Origin: CAZZCN01 sp964652975
Lineage (GTDB): Bacteria > Bacillota > Clostridia > Saccharofermentanales > UBA5734
Length of the DNA stretch: 7,565 bases
Direction: 5' to 3'
Assembly (NCBI GenBank): GCA_964652975.1
Contig: CAZZCN010000111.1
Span: forward strand, 1 to 7,565
Below the pieces are notes generated by a model, which saw only the letters and a list, made by a program, of their open reading frames with translations, had not been told where the DNA came from and did not search any database. This document shows, in pieces, positions 4,529 to 7,565 of the stretch. A program made the position numbers and the translations under genes. Within the stretch, counting starts at the first letter, position 1. Every line of letters begins with the position of its first letter.

Positions 4529-7153
4529 ATGACAAAGTATGTTTACACGTTCAACGAGGGGAATGCGTCAATGCGCAACCTGCTCGGAGGAAAAGGCGCC
4601 AACCTGGCCGAAATGACAGGACTTGGGCTTCCCGTACCCAGAGGATTCACAGTTTCAACACAGGCTTGCACCAGATACTATGAAGATGGCGAGATGATTG
4701 CCAAGGACATAGAAGACGAGATTTTCGAGACATTTAAAAAGACCGAAGCAATATGTGAGAAGAAATTCGGCGACCCTTCAAACCCATTCCTTGTATCGGT
4801 CAGATCCGGATCAAGAGCTTCAATGCCCGGAATGATGGACACAATATTGAATCTCGGTTTGAATGACGAGGTTGTTGTTGGTCTTGCCAAGCTCACTTCA
4901 AACGAGAGATTTGCCTATGACAGCTACCGCAGATTCATCAACATGTTTTCTGATGTTGTCATGGACGTCGAGAAAAAGAAATTCGACGCTATTCTTGAAG
5001 CAGTCAAGGAAGAGAAACACGCTCATTTCGACACAGATTTGACAGCAGATGACCTGAAAGAAGTTGTTAAACGCTTCAAGGCACTTTTCCTTAAGGAGAA
5101 GGGATTCGAATTTCCGCAGGATCCCAATGTCCAGTTGATTGAATCAATTAAAGCTGTTTTCCGTTCATGGGAGAACGAGCGTGCTATTGTTTATCGCAGA
5201 ATGAACGACATACCGGGAGACTGGGGCACAGCTGTCAATGTTCAGGAAATGGTTTACGGAAACATGGGCGAGACATCGGGAACAGGCGTTGCTTTTACAA
5301 GGAACCCTTCAACCGGCGAGAATAAGCTTTATGGCGAATTTTTGATGAATGCACAGGGTGAAGACGTCGTTGCTGGAATCAGAACACCACAGACAATCGA
5401 TGAGCTCAACAAAGTCATGCCTAGCGCCTATGAGGAATTCGTCAAAATCTCCAACAGGCTTGAATCTCACTACAGAGACATGCAGGACATGGAGTTCACA
5501 ATCGAAAAAGGCAAACTGTTCATGCTTCAGACAAGAAACGGCAAAAGAACAGCCGCCGCCGCCCTTAAAATCGCAGTTGACCTTGTTGAAGACGGCACAT
5601 TGACAAAGGAAGAAGCATTGATGAAAATCGATCCAAAACAGCTCGACGCTCTTTTGCATCCTACATTCATTCTTTCAGACCTTAAAGCCGCTCAGGTAAT
5701 AGGTAAAGGTCTGCCAGCTTCACCGGGAGCTGCTACAGGTAAAGTCTATTTTGAAGCAAGTGCAGCAGCCGAAGCTGTTAACGACCGTGGAGAGAAAGTC
5801 ATCCTTGTCAGAGTCGAGACATCACCTGAAGACATCGTAGGAATGGACGTTTCACAGGGAATACTTACAGGAAGAGGCGGAATGACATCACATGCTGCTG
5901 TTGTTGCTCGCGGAATGGGCAAGTGCTGTGTATCCGGATGTTCAGAAGTTAAAATCAATGAAGACGAGAAATATTTCATAGACAAAGACGGCAAACGCTA
6001 CAACGAGGGTGATTGGATTTCACTTGATGGAAGCACCGGCAATATCTATGGCGGATCAATTGCAACACAGGAAGCTGAACTCACAGGAGACTTCGGCAAA
6101 ATCATGTCATGGACAGATGATTTCAAAACACTCAAAATCCGTGCCAATGCTGACTCACCTAAAGATGCGACTGTTGCATTGTCACTTGGCGCACAGGGAA
6201 TAGGACTTTGCCGTACTGAGCACATGTTCTTCGAGACAGACCGTATATTTGCTTTCAGACAGATGATAGTCGCAAAGGATGAAGCTTCACGTAAATTAGC
6301 ACTCGATAAAATCCAGCCTATACAGAGAGCAGACTTTGAAGGACTCTTTACCGAAATGAAAGGCTTTCCGGTAACAATCCGTCTGCTTGATCCACCGCTA
6401 CACGAATTCCTACCTAAAGAAGATGGAGACATTGAGGATCTTGCTGTCGCACTTGGTATAGACAAGGCTGAACTTGTATCGAAAATCGAAAGTCTTCACG
6501 AACTCAATCCGATGATGGGACACAGAGGCTGCCGTCTTGCAGTATCTTACCCTGAGATTGCAGTCATGCAGACAAAGGCTATAATCGAAGCCGCTATCAA
6601 TGTTAACAAAGCAGGCGGTTCAGTAATCCCTGAGATAATGATTCCACTTGTTTGCGATATCAAGGAATTGAAATTTGTTAAAAACATCATAGTCAAGACA
6701 GCTGATGAATTGATCAAAGAATCAGGCGTCAACCTGACTTACATGGTCGGAACAATGATCGAGATTCCTCGTGCCGCACTTACTGCAGATGAGATTGCAG
6801 CAGAAGCTGAATTCTTCAGTTTTGGAACAAACGACCTTACACAGATGACATATGGCTTGTCCCGTGATGATGCTGGCAGAATTTTGGATGATTATTACAA
6901 GACAAAGATTTTCGAAAATGATCCTACAGCAAGACTTGACCAGGTTGGCGTAGGCAAACTTATGAAAATTGCATGTGACTATGGTAAGGCCACAAGACCT
7001 GACATCAAGCTTGGCATATGCGGCGAGCATGGTGGAGACCCTTCATCCATAGAATTCTGCCACAAGCTTGGGCTATCATATGTGTCATGTTCTCCATTCC
7101 GTGTACCTATTGCAAGACTTGCAGCAGCACAGGCGGCTATTAAGAACAGGTAG
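4529..7153 (+). CDS. ppdK: Pyruvate, phosphate dikinase
   Basis: This 874-residue cytoplasmic enzyme interconverts pyruvate, ATP and phosphate with phosphoenolpyruvate, AMP and pyrophosphate. In anaerobes it often runs in place of, or beside, pyruvate kinase and links glycolysis to pyrophosphate. The length equals the C. symbiosum enzyme. The N-terminal ATP-grasp nucleotide domain (about 1-340) shows GGKGANLAEM (20-29, with K22), VRSGSRASMPGMMDT (91-105, with R92) and QTRNGKR (334-340). The swivelling phosphohistidine domain (about 385-515) carries GRGGMTSHAAVVARG with catalytic H455. The PEP/pyruvate barrel (about 530-874) carries LCRTEHMF (R562), IRLLDPPLHEF (R618), E745, GTNDLTQM (N768) and GICGEHGGDP with acid/base C831. 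All catalytic residues are present. AGGAGG (4516-4521) seven bases upstream fixes the start. TSH (453-455) matches the threonine-serine-histidine segment that regulatory proteins modify in plant PPDK; no such regulator gene is in this window. Confidence 0.98.
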   Translation: MTKYVYTFNEGNASMRNLLGGKGANLAEMTGLGLPVPRGFTVSTQACTRYYEDGEMIAKDIEDEIFETFKKTEAICEKKFGDPSNPFLVSVRSGSRASMPGMMDTILNLGLNDEVVVGLAKLTSNERFAYDSYRRFINMFSDVVMDVEKKKFDAILEAVKEEKHAHFDTDLTADDLKEVVKRFKALFLKEKGFEFPQDPNVQLIESIKAVFRSWENERAIVYRRMNDIPGDWGTAVNVQEMVYGNMGETSGTGVAFTRNPSTGENKLYGEFLMNAQGEDVVAGIRTPQTIDELNKVMPSAYEEFVKISNRLESHYRDMQDMEFTIEKGKLFMLQTRNGKRTAAAALKIAVDLVEDGTLTKEEALMKIDPKQLDALLHPTFILSDLKAAQVIGKGLPASPGAATGKVYFEASAAAEAVNDRGEKVILVRVETSPEDIVGMDVSQGILTGRGGMTSHAAVVARGMGKCCVSGCSEVKINEDEKYFIDKDGKRYNEGDWISLDGSTGNIYGGSIATQEAELTGDFGKIMSWTDDFKTLKIRANADSPKDATVALSLGAQGIGLCRTEHMFFETDRIFAFRQMIVAKDEASRKLALDKIQPIQRADFEGLFTEMKGFPVTIRLLDPPLHEFLPKEDGDIEDLAVALGIDKAELVSKIESLHELNPMMGHRGCRLAVSYPEIAVMQTKAIIEAAINVNKAGGSVIPEIMIPLVCDIKELKFVKNIIVKTADELIKESGVNLTYMVGTMIEIPRAALTADEIAAEAEFFSFGTNDLTQMTYGLSRDDAGRILDDYYKTKIFENDPTARLDQVGVGKLMKIACDYGKATRPDIKLGICGEHGGDPSSIEFCHKLGLSYVSCSPFRVPIARLAAAQAAIKNR

Positions 7154-7157
7154 AATA

Positions 7158-7200
7158 GCGTTTTGAATTGAGTTATATAATATATTTACCATCAAAACGC
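7158..7200. repeat. Stem-loop with 9-base arms after ppdK
   Basis: GCGTTTTGA (7158-7166) pairs perfectly with TCAAAACGC (7192-7200) around a 25-base AT-rich loop, starting four bases after the ppdK stop. AAT/ATT outside a single bulged base can extend it. No T-run follows, so it is not a canonical terminator. It may protect the ppdK transcript end or be a small palindromic element. Confidence 0.6.
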
Positions 7201-7205
7201 ATTCG

Positions 7206-7253
7206 GCAAACTATTTATTAGTGTTTTCAATCATATAACATAAATAAGTTTGC
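7206..7253. repeat. Second stem-loop with 13-base interrupted arms
   Basis: GCAAACT-ATTTAT (7206-7218) pairs with ATAAAT-A-AGTTTGC (7240-7253), 13 pairs with one bulged A, around a 21-base loop. It begins only five bases after the preceding stem-loop. No T-run follows. The two have different sequences but a similar size and build. Confidence 0.6.
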
Positions 7254-7305
7254 TATACAATTCACTAACGAAGAAAATTCATAACAAGACAGCAGGTAAA
7301 ATGAA

Positions 7306-7346
7306 GTGGGCACATTATCGAAAACTGATATTGTGCCTGCTTTTTT
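7306..7346 (+). terminator. Rho-independent terminator
   Basis: The left arm 7306-7314 (GTGGGCACA) pairs with 7332-7340 (TGTGCCTGC), including two G-U pairs. After a T-T mismatch, TATC (7316-7319) pairs with GATA (7327-7330) around a seven-base loop. Six T residues follow immediately (7341-7346). GCAGG at 7292-7296 could compete for CCTGC at 7336-7340. It lies about 150 bases after ppdK and is the first good terminator on the + strand in the window, so it probably ends the ppdK transcript and insulates it from the promoter below. Confidence 0.82.
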
Positions 7347-7411
7347 GATACGATAAATATTCATATACAAACACCTTAAAATATGTCGTTGTTTTTTGAT
7401 GTAATTTTGGC

Positions 7412-7449
7412 AAAAAAATTTTCAAAAAAATCAAAAATATTGCAAAAAA
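7412..7449 (+). promoter_or_regulatory. Four spaced A-tracts, UP-element-like
   Basis: Four A-runs, each preceded by C, start at 7412 (A7), 7424 (A7), 7433 (A5) and 7444 (A6), on average about one helical turn apart. They end five bases before the -35 box. Such arrangements bend DNA and bind the alpha-subunit C-terminal domain at strong promoters, notably rRNA promoters. Confidence 0.65.
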
Positions 7450-7453
7450 TGTG

Positions 7454-7482
7454 TTGACAAACCAATTGCACGGTGGTATCTT
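7454..7482 (+). promoter_or_regulatory. Strong promoter, probably rRNA operon P1
   Basis: A perfect TTGACA (7454-7459) is followed by exactly 17 bases and TATCTT (7477-7482), with a TGG extension (7474-7476) before the -10. A-tracts lie directly upstream. Transcription would start around 7488-7489 on a G, which would fit growth-rate control through GTP in Firmicutes. The boxA-like leader downstream supports an rRNA operon. Confidence 0.8.
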
Positions 7483-7487
7483 ATTAA

Positions 7488-7565
7488 GGCACCGCAAACG
7501 CGGGAGGCAAACGGACCTTGAAAATTGAACAGTGAAAACATACTAAAACGGAGCCAACGATTCCT
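7488..7565 (+). ncRNA. Probable 5' leader of an rRNA operon (partial)
   Basis: The last 78 bases have no reading frame. They contain GACCTTGAAAATTGAACAG (7514-7532), which resembles the boxA-type antitermination segment (TCTTTGAAAACT-like) found in Firmicute rRNA leaders and 16S-23S spacers, where NusB/S10 assemble on the RNA. No 16S sequence is reached, so the identity of the downstream gene is inferred. The 5' part, with GGCACCGC and CGCGGGAGG, would be precursor RNA removed during maturation. Confidence 0.6.

Noticed and set aside
4501..4683. 60-residue basic frame starting just before ppdK
   Set aside because: It lacks a good ribosome binding site, overlaps the ppdK start in another frame, and its Arg/Lys-rich content is that of an out-of-frame reading.
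7176..7181. TATAAT after ppdK as a promoter
   Set aside because: No -35 at 16-18 bases; it lies in the AT-rich loop of a stem-loop.
7301..7348. 15-codon mini-frame (ATG to TGA) lying over the terminator, with AGG just upstream
   Set aside because: It resembles a leader peptide over an attenuator, but nothing downstream is a biosynthetic gene and the frame fits the hairpin by chance; the simple terminator explanation is enough.
7315..7497. Reverse-strand 60-residue frame downstream of ppdK
   Set aside because: AT-rich region with Phe/Leu/Lys-biased reading across the terminator and rRNA promoter; no ribosome binding site.
7471..7507. GGTGG...ACCGC similarity to the conserved T-box sequence
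   Set aside because: The two halves are interrupted by 14 bases containing the -10 box, there is no specifier domain upstream and no terminator downstream.

Overview
The window reads as a chromosomal housekeeping region of a low-to-mid GC anaerobic Firmicute, most likely a Lachnospiraceae-type Clostridium relative. The evidence is the Firmicute order yicC-remA-gmk-rpoZ, strong AGGAGG-type ribosome binding sites, a single-chain glycyl-tRNA synthetase, and an 874-residue pyruvate phosphate dikinase whose active-site residues fall close to the Clostridium symbiosum numbering. The assignment rests on recognition of families, not on a search. All five complete genes and the probable remA are on the + strand.

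Layout: yicC (15-902) and remA (909-1142) are nearly touching. A 326-base gap follows. It holds a striking array of 10- and 11-base units (1281-1405, mean 10.4 bases per unit) ending just before a perfect TATAAT with no recognisable -35. After it come gmk (1469-2095), a 106-base gap with a dyad, then rpoZ (2202-3032) and glyQS (3051-4442), only 18 bases apart. A well-formed promoter (TTAACA-17-TATAAT) separates these from ppdK (4529-7153). Downstream of ppdK are two long AT-rich stem-loops and then a rho-independent terminator (7306-7346). The window ends with four spaced A-tracts, a strong extended -10 promoter and a leader with a boxA-like segment, which I read as the start of an rRNA operon whose 16S gene would lie beyond the end.

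Functionally, the block joins RNA metabolism (YicC nuclease, omega subunit of RNA polymerase), nucleotide supply (GMP kinase), translation (glycyl-tRNA synthetase, rRNA) and central carbon metabolism (PPDK). RemA is a small DNA-binding regulator.

The two observations most worth a second look are the helically phased repeat array directly downstream of remA and upstream of gmk, which is a candidate RemA target, and the omega subunit with an unusual tail of about 190 residues alternating acidic and lysine-rich blocks.
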